From Bacillus sp. ISL-51 (lineage in GTDB: Bacteria; Bacillota; Bacilli; Bacillales; Bacillaceae): a stretch of DNA of 64,000 bases. The first letter of the stretch is position 1; each line of letters opens with the position of its first letter. The notes under the pieces were generated by a model. It ran no database searches. It saw only the letters and a list, made by a program, of their open reading frames with translations, and had not been told where the DNA came from. Where the stretch lies: NCBI RefSeq assembly GCF_018613535.1, contig NZ_JAGGQB010000002.1, positions 224,562-288,561 on the forward strand, read 5' to 3'. A program made the position numbers and the translations under genes. This document shows positions 49,580 through 59,988 of this stretch, piece after piece.

Positions 49580-50527
49580 TTGTCTTTTTTGTCAGAGAAT
49601 GGTGAAGTGTATAACTGTCAATTCAAAAAACACATGAAGGCTTCTAAAAACTTTGTAAAAACCTATAAAATGATGCTTAATGAGATAAACGAAACCGTAT
49701 TGGAAATTGCAAGAGGTAGCTTGAATAGACCCAAAGTTGTAAGCCTACCTACTGGTATATTTGCCGTAACAGATGATTCTGTGTATTTCTTCTATCTTAA
49801 AAAAGACGCCCTGATTACAGAGAAATGGCCTTACGATTCTATTTTGAAAATCTCTGTTACGAAAAAAGCACTTGCTGGTTTTCGGATAGATTTTACCACT
49901 TCAGATGGAGAATTCAGTATCACTAACATAACAGAAGGAAATCCAGAGGCAGTCAGTAAATATGTAGAATCGAAAATTACTGGTAATGAAGAAAAATTTA
50001 ATCGGGAAAAAGAAAAGGAACTCCAAGAACAAAAAAAAATTGAAGAAAAATCGAAAAAACATATCAAAGAGTATTATTTTAAATCTGCAAAAACAACAAT
50101 CACACTTGACGGAAACTATATAAGAGTAGCAAGAAAAGGCGCTGTTAATACTATCACACGAGGGTATAGTGGGGAGAAATCTTATAGAATCAGCGAACTG
50201 TCCGGGCTTCAAATAAAAAAACCTGGATTAGTGACCTCTGGCTATTTTCAATTTTTAACGCCAGCTGCTAATGAAACAAGTGGACTCTGGGACGCAATAC
50301 AAGACGATAACTCTTTCACTTTTGGCACAAATGAACTGCCTATGGTTTTAGAAATTCAAAATTACATAGAAGAGCATCAGTCTAGGCCTGCTCCAACAAT
50401 ACCACCAGCTCCTGCCCCTACTGTATCTGCAGCTGATGAATTGAAAAAATATAAAGAATTGTTGGATATGGATGCTATCACTCAAGAAGAATATGAAATT
50501 AAAAAGAAACAGCTATTGAATTTATGA
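49580..50527 (+). CDS. PH-domain / SHOCT protein in the lysogeny module
   Basis: A 315-aa protein with a TTG start behind aaaggggaaattt. Two bacterial PH-like units (about residues 50-130, FAVTDDSVYFFYLKKDALIT; about 165-265, KTTITLDGNYIRVARKG) flank a charged coiled coil (about 130-165). A Pro-rich linker precedes a C-terminal SHOCT motif (about 285-313, ELKKYKELLDMDAITQEEYE-IKKKQLL). SHOCT motifs mediate oligomerisation. Lying between repressor and ImmA and on the lysogen strand, it is probably expressed in the lysogen as a conversion or exclusion factor; no direct evidence. Confidence 0.78.
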   Translation: MSFLSENGEVYNCQFKKHMKASKNFVKTYKMMLNEINETVLEIARGSLNRPKVVSLPTGIFAVTDDSVYFFYLKKDALITEKWPYDSILKISVTKKALAGFRIDFTTSDGEFSITNITEGNPEAVSKYVESKITGNEEKFNREKEKELQEQKKIEEKSKKHIKEYYFKSAKTTITLDGNYIRVARKGAVNTITRGYSGEKSYRISELSGLQIKKPGLVTSGYFQFLTPAANETSGLWDAIQDDNSFTFGTNELPMVLEIQNYIEEHQSRPAPTIPPAPAPTVSAADELKKYKELLDMDAITQEEYEIKKKQLLNL

Positions 50528-50528
50528 C

Positions 50529-50553
50529 AGCCCTTCTTCCTTGGGCTTTTCTT
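50529..50553 (+). terminator. weak terminator after the PH/SHOCT gene
   Basis: A five-pair hairpin AGCCC-ttcttcctt-GGGCT is followed by TTTCTTT. Confidence 0.5.
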
Positions 50554-50599
50554 TCACACCAAAAACAGAACATACATTCCCTCCATGGTGGTGTTTTTA

Positions 50600-51106
50600 A
50601 TGTCAATCCAGTTATCTTATCTTGAAGAAGAAGTGAAAAGAATCTATTACACATTAAATATCGAGACTCCTGAAGACATTGATTTAGAAAGGATTGCCGC
50701 GGCATTTCGTATCTGGCTGCATTATGAGCAAAGAAAAAGCTGCATGTTTCAAATTAACGGTGAGTATAGCGTCGTCCTTGATGCTCGAGCCTCTCCACAA
50801 GAACAGTGGCAAGACTTTGTTCATGAGCTAGGGCATGTGATTAAACATTGTGGAAACCAGTTCAACATGAATCGTATGTTTCGCCAGTTGCAAGAGTATC
50901 AGGCTAATAGCTTTATGTATCATTTCTGTGTTCCTACTTTTATGCTTGAAAAGATTTCGTTGCCACGCATGAAATCAGAGGTTATAAAATTAATAGGTGA
51001 TACCTTTAATGTTACATATCAATTTGCTGCTAAACGGCTCGATATGTATACAAGAAAACAGTTCTCATTCTTGATGTATAAACAGCTCTTTAAAACTATT
51101 CATTGA
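50600..51106 (+). CDS. ImmA/IrrE family metalloprotease
   Basis: A 168-aa protein with the zinc-protease motif FVHELGHVIKHCG (HExxH) about residue 73. ImmA of ICEBs1 cleaves its partner ImmR repressor after RecA-dependent induction. The protease-repressor pairing here suggests the same induction route. ATG at 50600 (SIQLSYLEEEV) follows ggtggtg. Confidence 0.86.
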   Translation: MSIQLSYLEEEVKRIYYTLNIETPEDIDLERIAAAFRIWLHYEQRKSCMFQINGEYSVVLDARASPQEQWQDFVHELGHVIKHCGNQFNMNRMFRQLQEYQANSFMYHFCVPTFMLEKISLPRMKSEVIKLIGDTFNVTYQFAAKRLDMYTRKQFSFLMYKQLFKTIH

Positions 51107-51123
51107 AAAATTGGGGTGACAAA

Positions 51124-52320
51124 ATGTATACAGAGGAATTGATCAAGGGTAAAAAATGGCTGGCTGTTGGTGACGGACCTCGTGATCCCGTTACCGGTAA
51201 ACGCAAACAAATTGCGCGACGTGGCAAAACAAAAAAAGAAGCTGAACAAAGAGTTAGAGATGCTATTGATGCCTTAAAAGAGGATGGTATTGATGAATCA
51301 GTAGTTAAAAAAATAACTTTCGAAAAGCTTGCTGCCGAATGGTTGAATGAATATGCTCTCACAGGAAAGAAAAAAGCAACTCTGCGTATTCGAAGGAAAG
51401 AAATTAAAATCTTAAACCGGTATATCGCTAAAACCAATATCGCTCAGGTAACAGGGAGAAAATACCAAAAAATACTTAACGATCTCACTGATCAAGAGTA
51501 TGCCCGTACCACCATTAGTGGTGTGCATACGACAGCCGGAATGATTTTTAAATACGCTGTAAAAGTGAAGCTTTTAAAAGATAATCCAGTGGCTGGCGCT
51601 GTAGTTCCTAAAAAGAGAATGACAGTAGAAGATATTGAAAGTAGTAAAATAGAGCAAAAATATCTTGAAAGGGAAGAACTTGAAGAATTCCTCTTAGCAG
51701 TAAAAGTCCATGGTTTGGAAATGGACCTTGAACGATTTTACTTGCTCGCTTTTACAGGCATGCGTTCAGGGGAAATGTGCGCCCTCAAACTTCCTGATAT
51801 AAATTTTGAAACAAAAGAGCTGCGTATCACTAAAACCATATATTCCGAAGATAACAATATGAGGAACTATGAATTGACTCCGCCGAAAACAGCCGGATCG
51901 GTGCGAACTATCACTCTCGACGATCAGATAATAGATATATTGAAGGCGCATGTAACCAAACAAAAGAAGTTGCGTCTACAGTCCAGGATTGATCCAAGCG
52001 AATACCACGACGGTAATTTCCTATTTGCTCGTGAGAATGGCTATCCCTTTTTACCAAAAAATATCATTGTAAGAATGGAAAGAATACTGGAAAAAACATC
52101 AATTAAAAAACATGCTACTCCCCATATATTTAGACACACGTATATCAGCATGCTGGCCGAGGCAAAAGTTGACTTGCCAACTGTAATGGAAAGAGTTGGT
52201 CATGACGACATGAAAACAACGATGAAGATTTATACTCATGTAACCAAAAAAATGAAAGAGGATGCCTCCCACAAAGTCCAGCAGACTTTTGGAAACATCC
52301 TCAATTTCGGGATTTCATAA
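51124..52320 (+). CDS. int: tyrosine-recombinase integrase
   Basis: About 398 aa. N-terminal arm-binding domain (GKKWLAVGDGPRDPVTGKRK, AP2-like), then the SAM-like core-binding domain (about 60-155). The catalytic domain has Arg in FTGMRSGEMCAL, HxxR in PHIFRHTY, His in RVGHDD and Tyr nucleophile in MKIYTHVT. ATG at 51124 follows TTGGGGTGACAAA; the nominal start at 51103 is a TTG inside the previous gene. It lies 90 bases from attR, as usual for Int. Confidence 0.94.
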   Translation: MYTEELIKGKKWLAVGDGPRDPVTGKRKQIARRGKTKKEAEQRVRDAIDALKEDGIDESVVKKITFEKLAAEWLNEYALTGKKKATLRIRRKEIKILNRYIAKTNIAQVTGRKYQKILNDLTDQEYARTTISGVHTTAGMIFKYAVKVKLLKDNPVAGAVVPKKRMTVEDIESSKIEQKYLEREELEEFLLAVKVHGLEMDLERFYLLAFTGMRSGEMCALKLPDINFETKELRITKTIYSEDNNMRNYELTPPKTAGSVRTITLDDQIIDILKAHVTKQKKLRLQSRIDPSEYHDGNFLFARENGYPFLPKNIIVRMERILEKTSIKKHATPHIFRHTYISMLAEAKVDLPTVMERVGHDDMKTTMKIYTHVTKKMKEDASHKVQQTFGNILNFGIS

Positions 52321-52326
52321 AGAAAT

Positions 52327-52347
52327 GTTATTTTTTTGTTATTTTTT
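52327..52347. repeat. candidate integrase arm-type sites, right end
   Basis: GTTATTTTTT is present twice as direct repeats, at 52327-52336 and 52338-52347. Identical to decamers beside attL. Confidence 0.45.
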
Positions 52348-52367
52348 CGGCTGATTGGGGTGATGAA

Positions 52368-52408
52368 AAACGGTCAAACCCTTGGTATATCAAGGGTTTT
52401 CGCCGTTT
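52368..52408 (-). terminator. phage-supplied terminator for groESL
   Basis: The minus-strand hairpin has outer stem AAACGG/CCGTTT, inner stem AAACCCTTG/CAAGGGTTT and loop atatac. It is followed by TTTTTC, 3 bases after the groEL stop. It is phage DNA, lying between attR and the integrase. Confidence 0.85.
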
Positions 52409-52410
52409 GA

Positions 52411-54060
<1,650 letters not shown>

Positions 54061-54086
54061 TCAAATTTTTAAAAATATTTATTTAC

Positions 54087-54371
54087 TTAGCCAATAACAG
54101 CTAAAATGTCGCTTTCACGTAAGATTAAGTATTCAGTACCTTCGTATTTCACTTCAGTACCGGCGTATTTTGAGAAGATAATGCGGTCGCCCTCTTTTAC
54201 TTCTAAAGCAACGCGCTCTCCGCTTTCTAACACGCGACCTGAACCGGCTGCCACGATTTTGCCTTCTTGCGGCTTTTCTTTCGCAGAATCCGGTAATACG
54301 ATTCCGCTGGCAGTTTTTTCTTCAGATTCTACGAGTTCAATGACAACGCGATCACCTAATGGCTTTAACAA
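54087..54371 (-). CDS. groES: co-chaperonin GroES (Hsp10)
   Basis: A 94-aa lid of the chaperonin ([20 protein letters not shown] ... [14 protein letters not shown]). The start is the TTG at 54371 behind GAGGAGGTTATTACA, as in B. subtilis. The longer frame to 54413 would run into CIRCE. Confidence 0.96.
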   Translation of the reverse strand: MLKPLGDRVVIELVESEEKTASGIVLPDSAKEKPQEGKIVAAGSGRVLESGERVALEVKEGDRIIFSKYAGTEVKYEGTEYLILRESDILAVIG

Positions 54372-54406
54372 TGTAATAACCTCCTCAATAGTATGAATAT
54401 GTAATT

Positions 54407-54433
54407 TTAGCACTCAGCTCTGAAGAGTGCTAA
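54407..54433. promoter_or_regulatory. CIRCE operator (HrcA binding site)
   Basis: TTAGCACTC-N9-GAGTGCTAA, a perfect match to the consensus, between promoter and groES. Confidence 0.98.
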
Positions 54434-54443
54434 CACAATTATT

Positions 54444-54472
54444 ATAATAAAGAATCTCACTTCCAATTTCAA
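54444..54472 (-). promoter_or_regulatory. SigA promoter of groESL
   Basis: On the minus strand TTGAAA (54472-54467), 17 bases and TATTAT (54449-54444), just upstream of CIRCE. Confidence 0.85.
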
Positions 54473-54608
54473 GTCATAACAATAAAAAAATTTCACGCTT
54501 ACATGATTCTTATTTTCACGGGATTTTCTCGTTTTTTCACCTCAAGTTCAGTTGTGTTACAATAATATCAGACAAGTTGATTTTATAGGGTAAAGGAGTA
54601 CATATCAT

Positions 54609-55343
54609 TTGAGAAAACAGTATTGGTATATCATTTTGACATATGTTCTCATGCAGGTTTCCGCATTGATCGGAATCCCTTTAATGTACAAATTCGGCTA
54701 TGCGGGCGGACAGCCGACAGAAGCAAATCTCGTTCAGGCTCAAGGGATTTATTCTGTGGCAAGCTTTTTTATCTGCCTGATCATCGTTCTTTTGTTGTTG
54801 AGAACCGTGCCGAAGCAAACATTGAGAAACGGAAAGAAAGCGTCGGCTGGCATGTCCGTCCTCTGGGCTGTTGCCGGAGTCTGGCTCGCTTTATTTGCTC
54901 AAGGAATCGCAGGTTTAATTGAACAATACGTCTTTCACGTAAACAGCGGCTCCGAAAACACTCAAGCCATTCTCAGAATCATTAAAGCCATGCCGCTCAT
55001 GATTATCGTTTCTTCTATTGTAGGGCCGATCCTTGAAGAAATCATTTTCCGGAAGATCATCTTCGGAGTACTGTATGAAAAAACGAATTTCTTTATCGCC
55101 GGGCTGATCAGCTCCGTGATTTTCGGCATTGTTCACCAAGATCTCACGCATTTGCTGCTTTACACAGCCATGGGCTTTACCTTTGCGTTTTTATACGTGC
55201 AGACGAAACGGATTCTTGTGCCGATGTTCGCCCATGTCATGATGAATACCATCGTCGTGGTCATGCAGCTCGGACCCGCCCAAAAATACATGGAACAGCA
55301 CAGTGAACAAATGCAATTAATTATTGGAGGATTGTTTTTATGA
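54609..55343 (+). CDS. ydiL: CPBP (CAAX/Abi) family intramembrane protease YdiL
   Basis: A 244-aa protein with six or more TM helices and the glutamic-protease motifs PILEEIIFRKI (EExxxR) and FGIVHQDL. Also HVMMN at the third motif. TTG start behind aaaggagtacatatca. Divergent from groESL and coupled to ydiK by a four-base overlap. Substrate unknown. Confidence 0.9.
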   Translation: MRKQYWYIILTYVLMQVSALIGIPLMYKFGYAGGQPTEANLVQAQGIYSVASFFICLIIVLLLLRTVPKQTLRNGKKASAGMSVLWAVAGVWLALFAQGIAGLIEQYVFHVNSGSENTQAILRIIKAMPLMIIVSSIVGPILEEIIFRKIIFGVLYEKTNFFIAGLISSVIFGIVHQDLTHLLLYTAMGFTFAFLYVQTKRILVPMFAHVMMNTIVVVMQLGPAQKYMEQHSEQMQLIIGGLFL

Positions 55344-55531
55344 GGAACCCAATGACTTGGGGCTTGATCTATTTTATCGTCGGCTGTATCTTCACATATC
55401 TGGCCGCAAGCTCGCCGGGCAGCATGTGGTCTTTTTATTCCATTCTGCTGATGGTTTTCGCCGCTTATAATATCAGTATTTCTTTCAAAATGTTTGCTTT
55501 TTCGCTTAAGGTAAAGAAAAATCAAAAATAA
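55340..55531 (+). CDS. ydiK: YdiK, small membrane protein
   Basis: A 63-aa protein with two TM helices (WGLIYFIVGCIFTYLAA; YSILLMVFAAYNISISF) and a basic tail. Starts within the ydiL stop (ATGA). Function unknown; conserved neighbour of ydiL. Confidence 0.87.
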   Translation: MRNPMTWGLIYFIVGCIFTYLAASSPGSMWSFYSILLMVFAAYNISISFKMFAFSLKVKKNQK

Positions 55532-55533
55532 AG

Positions 55534-55572
55534 AAAAGCCATTTCTCGTTATGTGAGAAATGGCTTTTTTAT
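55534..55572. terminator. bidirectional terminator ydiK/tatCy
   Basis: AAAAGCCATTTCTC-gttatgt-GAGAAATGGCTTTTTT serves both converging units. Confidence 0.9.
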
Positions 55573-56333
55573 TAAGCTGATATGTCGCGGTCAGACTCGC
55601 GGCTGGCTGTCTGCTTTTTCCGATACGCCGCTTTGGATATGAGGATACTGATCTCATATAATATGCAAAGCGGAATGGTGATCATCAAATGGGACAGCAG
55701 CTCAGGCGGCGCGATCAGCGCGGCGATCACAAGCAAAACAAAGTACGCGTACTTTCGGATTTTCGATAAAAACATCGGTGTCACAATACCGAGCCTTGTT
55801 AAAAACATGAGAAGAACCGGCATTTGAAACAGCAGCCCAAACGGAATGGTCAGCTGCAGAAGAAAATGAAAATACTCGGTGATGCCGATAACCTGATTCA
55901 CATCCAAATCATTCGAAACCCGCTTCATAAAATCAACGACCAGCGGAAATAAAATATAATAAGAAAACGACACTCCCGCAACAAACAGCACGATCGCGAT
56001 CGGGATATAGCTGAGTGTTACTTTGCGCTCCTTTTCATACAGTCCGGGACTGACAAACGCCCAAATCTGATAAAGAATGACCGGCGAAGTCAAAATGATG
56101 CCGATAATAAACGCAAACTGCAAAAAGATATACAGCGGATCTGTCAGCTTAAAAGCATTAAGAGTAAGCTCCTTCACTTCATCGGCTTTTTGAAGATACA
56201 CAATGATAGGCTTTGCCAGAAAAAAGCCGGCGGCAAAGAAAACCGCAAAGGATAACGCAACAATTAGCAATCGTTTCCGAAGTTCGGCAATATGCTCCAC
56301 AAGCGACATTTGATTCACTCTCATACGTGTCAT
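55572..56333 (-). CDS. tatCy: Sec-independent translocase TatCy
   Basis: A 253-aa, six-TM receptor of the twin-arginine pathway (MSLVEHIAELRKRLLIVALS ... FAFIIGIILTSPVILYQIWA). It closely matches B. subtilis TatCy, which with TatAy exports EfeB (YwbN). Seven bases after tatAy. Confidence 0.95.
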   Translation of the reverse strand: MTRMRVNQMSLVEHIAELRKRLLIVALSFAVFFAAGFFLAKPIIVYLQKADEVKELTLNAFKLTDPLYIFLQFAFIIGIILTSPVILYQIWAFVSPGLYEKERKVTLSYIPIAIVLFVAGVSFSYYILFPLVVDFMKRVSNDLDVNQVIGITEYFHFLLQLTIPFGLLFQMPVLLMFLTRLGIVTPMFLSKIRKYAYFVLLVIAALIAPPELLSHLMITIPLCILYEISILISKAAYRKKQTASRESDRDISA

Positions 56334-56339
56334 CCTAAC

Positions 56340-56510
56340 TTACTGATCTTCTTTCTTTTTTTCCTCTTCTTCACCGGCTAATCCTTTAGTAGCATTCTTA
56401 AATTCACGAAGCGTGTCCCCCGCTGCTTTTCCTAATTCGGGAAGCTTCTTCGGGCCGAAAATAATGACTGCCACTACCCCTATTACTGCCAGGCTTCCTG
56501 GACCGATCAT
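56340..56510 (-). CDS. tatAy: Sec-independent translocase TatAy
   Basis: A 56-aa pore subunit: short TM helix ([15 protein letters not shown]), hinge, amphipathic helix ([20 protein letters not shown]) and acidic tail. ATG behind AAAGGAGGAGCGCGC. Too short for most ORF cut-offs, but unmistakable. Confidence 0.95.
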   Translation of the reverse strand: MIGPGSLAVIGVVAVIIFGPKKLPELGKAAGDTLREFKNATKGLAGEEEEKKKEDQ

Positions 56511-56527
56511 GCGCGCTCCTCCTTTCG

Positions 56528-57175
56528 TTATTCGATCTCTTCTAACACAGAATAATGCTTTAAGAAATAAACCAATGATTGAAGTTCAACAGCTAAATCT
56601 ATATGATGAATTCGAATGTGATCCGGCACATTCAAACGGGCCGGCGTAAAATTAAGGATTCCCTTTATCCCAAGCGCCACGAGACGGTCAGTGATCGACT
56701 GGGCGGCAACTGCCGGTACAGTAAGAATCGCCACGGGTTCATCCTTAATATGGAGTTCTAAATCATCCAGATTATAGACAGGCACACCGCCTACCTCAGT
56801 TCCTATTTTACTCTGATTCACATCAAAAGCCATAGAAATTTTCGTGTTATTATTTTTTGTGAAATTATAGTGAAGAAATGCCGTCCCTAAATTCCCGACA
56901 CCGATCAAAATGACGTTTGTCGTTTCATCCTGATCGAGGGTTTTTCTGAAAAATGACAGCAGGTAATCCACATTATATCCATATCCTTTTTTGCCAAGCG
57001 CTCCGAAATAGGAAAAATCCCTGCGGATCGTGGCCGAATCGACTTTTACTGCGTCGCTGAGCTCAGCCGACGAAACGCGCTGCTTTCCTGACGCGTGCAA
57101 ATTCTTTAAAAAGCGATAATAAAGCGGCAGCCGTTTTGCTGTCGCCTGTGGAATTTTTGATTGATCCTTATTCAT
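56528..57175 (-). CDS. rex: redox-sensing transcriptional repressor Rex
   Basis: A 215-aa NADH sensor. Winged helix at about residues 15-75 ([20 protein letters not shown]), Rossmann domain with [16 protein letters not shown] and the domain-swapped C-terminal helix. Represses fermentation and respiration genes when NADH is low. Overlaps moaC by one base. Confidence 0.96.
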   Translation of the reverse strand: MNKDQSKIPQATAKRLPLYYRFLKNLHASGKQRVSSAELSDAVKVDSATIRRDFSYFGALGKKGYGYNVDYLLSFFRKTLDQDETTNVILIGVGNLGTAFLHYNFTKNNNTKISMAFDVNQSKIGTEVGGVPVYNLDDLELHIKDEPVAILTVPAVAAQSITDRLVALGIKGILNFTPARLNVPDHIRIHHIDLAVELQSLVYFLKHYSVLEEIE

Positions 57176-57684
57176 TATTGGTCCTCCACTTTATACTCAG
57201 ATGCATCTCTTTTAAAATCACCGTTTTTCCCGCCTGTTTTTTCAAGCAGACAGGTAGGGCCGATGACCATCCCCTTATCCAGCGCCTTGCACATGTCATA
57301 GACGGTCAAAGCGCACACTGATGCGGAAGTTAGCGCTTCCATTTCCACACCTGTACTCCCTTTCGTTTTTACGCTTGCCTGTATATGAAGAATGGCTTCG
57401 GTTTCTTTTTCTTCCCAGCCGAATGAAATATCGACGCCGCTTAAAGAAAGCGGATGGCACATCGGGATAATCACTGACGTTTGCTTTGCAGCCATGATTC
57501 CTGCCACCTGTGCGACAGCCAGCACGTCTCCTTTGCCGATCTCGCGGTTTTTGATTCTGCTGTACACTTCATGCTTCATGTGTACGCTTGAAACAGCAGC
57601 CGCAGTACGAACTGTTGAAGATTTATCGCTTATATCCACCATGCGGGCACGGCCCTCTTCATTAAAATGAGAAAATCCATTCAT
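57175..57684 (-). CDS. moaC: cyclic pyranopterin monophosphate synthase MoaC
   Basis: A 169-aa enzyme of molybdenum-cofactor synthesis ([20 protein letters not shown] ... [17 protein letters not shown] ... [20 protein letters not shown]), all core motifs intact. Together with rex, divergent from ydiF. Confidence 0.96.
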   Translation of the reverse strand: MNGFSHFNEEGRARMVDISDKSSTVRTAAAVSSVHMKHEVYSRIKNREIGKGDVLAVAQVAGIMAAKQTSVIIPMCHPLSLSGVDISFGWEEKETEAILHIQASVKTKGSTGVEMEALTSASVCALTVYDMCKALDKGMVIGPTCLLEKTGGKNGDFKRDASEYKVEDQ

Positions 57685-57779
57685 ATTAAACTCTCCTTAC
57701 TTCTGATCATACACTATTTTCTCCCTGATGTCTTATCCTATAATGTTCCAATTCTGATGTATTGTTTGCTGACAGCAGG

Positions 57780-57808
57780 TTGATAAGCTACACTTAACTT
57801 ATTATAAC
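57780..57808 (+). promoter_or_regulatory. SigA promoter of ydiF
   Basis: TTGATA (57780-57785), 17 bases, TATAAC (57803-57808), 15 bases before the ATG. Confidence 0.75.
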
Positions 57809-57822
57809 AGAGGTGAAATAAT

Positions 57823-59748
57823 ATGATGATCTTACAAATTAATCAGCTTTTCAAATCTTTTGGCGCTGATCCTATTTTAAACAATATAAAGCTTGAAGTC
57901 AGATCTCGGGATCGCATCGCCATTGTAGGCAGAAACGGAGCCGGCAAATCAACTCTTCTTAAAATTATCGCAGGTCACCTTTCATATGAAAAGGGAGAAT
58001 TAATCAAACCGAAAGAATTAACGATGGGATACCTTGCCCAGCACACAGGCTTGGAATCTCAGCTTACCATAAAAGAAGAATTGCTGAGTGTTTTTGATTT
58101 CCTGAAAGCAATGGAGAAGGAAATGCGCTCCATTGAAGAAAAAATGGCAACGGCTGACCCGGCTGAACTTGAGGGCCTGATGAAAACCTACGACAGGCTT
58201 CAGCAGGATTTTAAGGATAAAGGCGGCTACCAATATGAAGCGGATGTCCGGTCAGTCCTTCACGGCCTCGGCTTCGGCAAATTTGACGATTCGGCGAAAG
58301 TTCAGAGCCTGAGCGGCGGCCAGAAAACAAGGCTTGCCCTCGGGAAGCTGCTGTTAACCCAGCCGGACCTTCTCATTTTGGATGAACCGACAAACCATCT
58401 CGACATCGACACGCTCACTTGGCTTGAGCATTATTTACAGGGATACTCCGGGGCTATTCTGATCGTCTCACATGACCGGTACTTCCTTGATAAAGTCGTC
58501 AGCCAAGTGTACGAGGTCTCAAGAACCGAAAGCAAAAAATACTTCGGTAACTACAGCGCCTATTTAGAGCAAAAAGCCGAGCAATACGAGAAAGATAGAA
58601 AATTATATGAAAAACAGCAAGACGAAATCGCCAAGCTCCAAGATTTTGTCGACCGCAACCTGGCCAGAGCATCTACCACGAAAAGAGCGCAAAGCAGAAG
58701 AAAACAGCTTGAACGAATGGATGTCATGGCAAAGCCGCTTGGTGATGAAAAATCCGCCTCTTTCCGGTTCGAGATAACAAAACAGAGCGGAAACGATGTC
58801 CTGCGCGTGCAGGATGTCTCCATCAGCTATGACGGCCAGCCGCCGCTTTTGAAAGATTTGACGTTCGGCATTACACGAGGCGAAAGCGCCGCCCTTGTCG
58901 GTCCTAACGGAATCGGCAAATCAACCTTGCTGAAAACGATTATGAAAACACTCGGACCAGACTCCGGGACGATCACCTGCGGGTCCAATGTCAGCATCGG
59001 CTACTATGATCAGGAGCAAGCCGAACTGACATCGTCGAAACGCGTGCTGGACGAGCTGTGGGATGAATATCCGGACATGCCGGAAAAAGAAATCAGAACC
59101 TGCCTCGGCAACTTTTTATTCAGCGGGGATGATGTACTGAAACCGGTCCGCTCCTTAAGCGGCGGTGAAAAAGCCAGAGTCGCGCTTGCCAAGCTGATGC
59201 TGCAAAAAGCGAACTTTCTCATCCTTGATGAACCGACCAACCATCTTGATTTAGACAGTAAAGAGGTGCTGGAGAACGCGCTGATCGATTATCCCGGCAC
59301 TCTGTTATTTGTGTCACATGACCGGTATTTTATTAACAGAATCGCCACAAGAGTGCTGGAGCTGTCGTTCGATCATGTGGAAGAATACCTTGGAGACTAT
59401 GATTACTATACGGAGAAAAAAGCCCAGCAGCTCGAATTAGAAGAAATGAAGCGTCAAGAAGAGAAAAACGCCCAGCCTTCAGGCAACGTAAAACAGGAAA
59501 CAAAAAGAACATATGAGGAAGAAAAAGAATGGAAGAAGAAAGAACGGCAGCGGCTGAGACGCATCGAAGAAATCGAAGCGGCCGTGTCATCCATTGAAGA
59601 CAGCATCAGCCGCAATGAAGAATTGCTATGTGACCCGGACGTGTATCAGGATCATGAAAAAGTGCAGTCCATTCATGCAGAAAACGAAACATTAAACAAT
59701 GAACTCGAGCGTTTATTAGCAGAGTGGGAAGAACTATCCACAGAATAA
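57823..59748 (+). CDS. ydiF: ABC-F ATPase YdiF
   Basis: A 641-aa soluble ABC-F protein with two ATPase domains. The first has Walker A GRNGAGKST, signature LSGGQK and ILDEPTNHLD; the second has GPNGIGKST, LSGGEK and ILDEPTNHLD. They are joined by the P-site-tRNA-interaction linker (about 240-310). A C-terminal coiled coil covers about 555-640. ABC-F proteins act on ribosomes; its exact role is not settled. Confidence 0.93.
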   Translation: MMILQINQLFKSFGADPILNNIKLEVRSRDRIAIVGRNGAGKSTLLKIIAGHLSYEKGELIKPKELTMGYLAQHTGLESQLTIKEELLSVFDFLKAMEKEMRSIEEKMATADPAELEGLMKTYDRLQQDFKDKGGYQYEADVRSVLHGLGFGKFDDSAKVQSLSGGQKTRLALGKLLLTQPDLLILDEPTNHLDIDTLTWLEHYLQGYSGAILIVSHDRYFLDKVVSQVYEVSRTESKKYFGNYSAYLEQKAEQYEKDRKLYEKQQDEIAKLQDFVDRNLARASTTKRAQSRRKQLERMDVMAKPLGDEKSASFRFEITKQSGNDVLRVQDVSISYDGQPPLLKDLTFGITRGESAALVGPNGIGKSTLLKTIMKTLGPDSGTITCGSNVSIGYYDQEQAELTSSKRVLDELWDEYPDMPEKEIRTCLGNFLFSGDDVLKPVRSLSGGEKARVALAKLMLQKANFLILDEPTNHLDLDSKEVLENALIDYPGTLLFVSHDRYFINRIATRVLELSFDHVEEYLGDYDYYTEKKAQQLELEEMKRQEEKNAQPSGNVKQETKRTYEEEKEWKKKERQRLRRIEEIEAAVSSIEDSISRNEELLCDPDVYQDHEKVQSIHAENETLNNELERLLAEWEELSTE

Positions 59749-59760
59749 TAGAAAAAGTCA

Positions 59761-59787
59761 AGCACCTCTTTTCAGGGGTGCTTTTTT
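59761..59787 (+). terminator. terminator of ydiF
   Basis: AGCACC(TC)-ttttca-GGGGTGCT followed by T6. Confidence 0.85.
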
Positions 59788-59940
59788 ATCCACAGCCTCT
59801 CTCCTTATCAATCATTAAAGCAGGCGCTTTATACACACTATCCACAAAATTTTCTGACTTTATCCACTTTACTAACAACTTACAACTCCTTTCCCTGCCT
59901 GTATTTCTAAACATATTCACAATGTTGTGGATATGTTTAG
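59786..59940. promoter_or_regulatory. DnaA-box cluster between ydiF and tsaD
   Basis: TTATCCACA at 59786-59794 is a perfect box. One-mismatch boxes lie at 59838-59846 (ctatccaca), 59860-59868 (ttatccact) and, reversed, 59926-59934 (tgtggatat). The last sits in a near-perfect 16+16 inverted repeat (59907-59922 and 59925-59940) that also holds a weak box. The gcp-ydiF gap is one of the DnaA-box clusters described in B. subtilis, from memory. Confidence 0.78.
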
Positions 59941-59960
59941 AATTGTCTGTTAATAAGTTT

Positions 59961-59988
59961 AAAAAAGCCTCACGTTTTACAACGTGAG
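59961..59988 (-). terminator. terminator of the thiL-tsaD operon
   Basis: The minus-strand stem CTCACGTT-gtaa-AACGTGAG is followed by GCTTTTTT; the tsaD stop codon lies in the loop. Confidence 0.88.
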
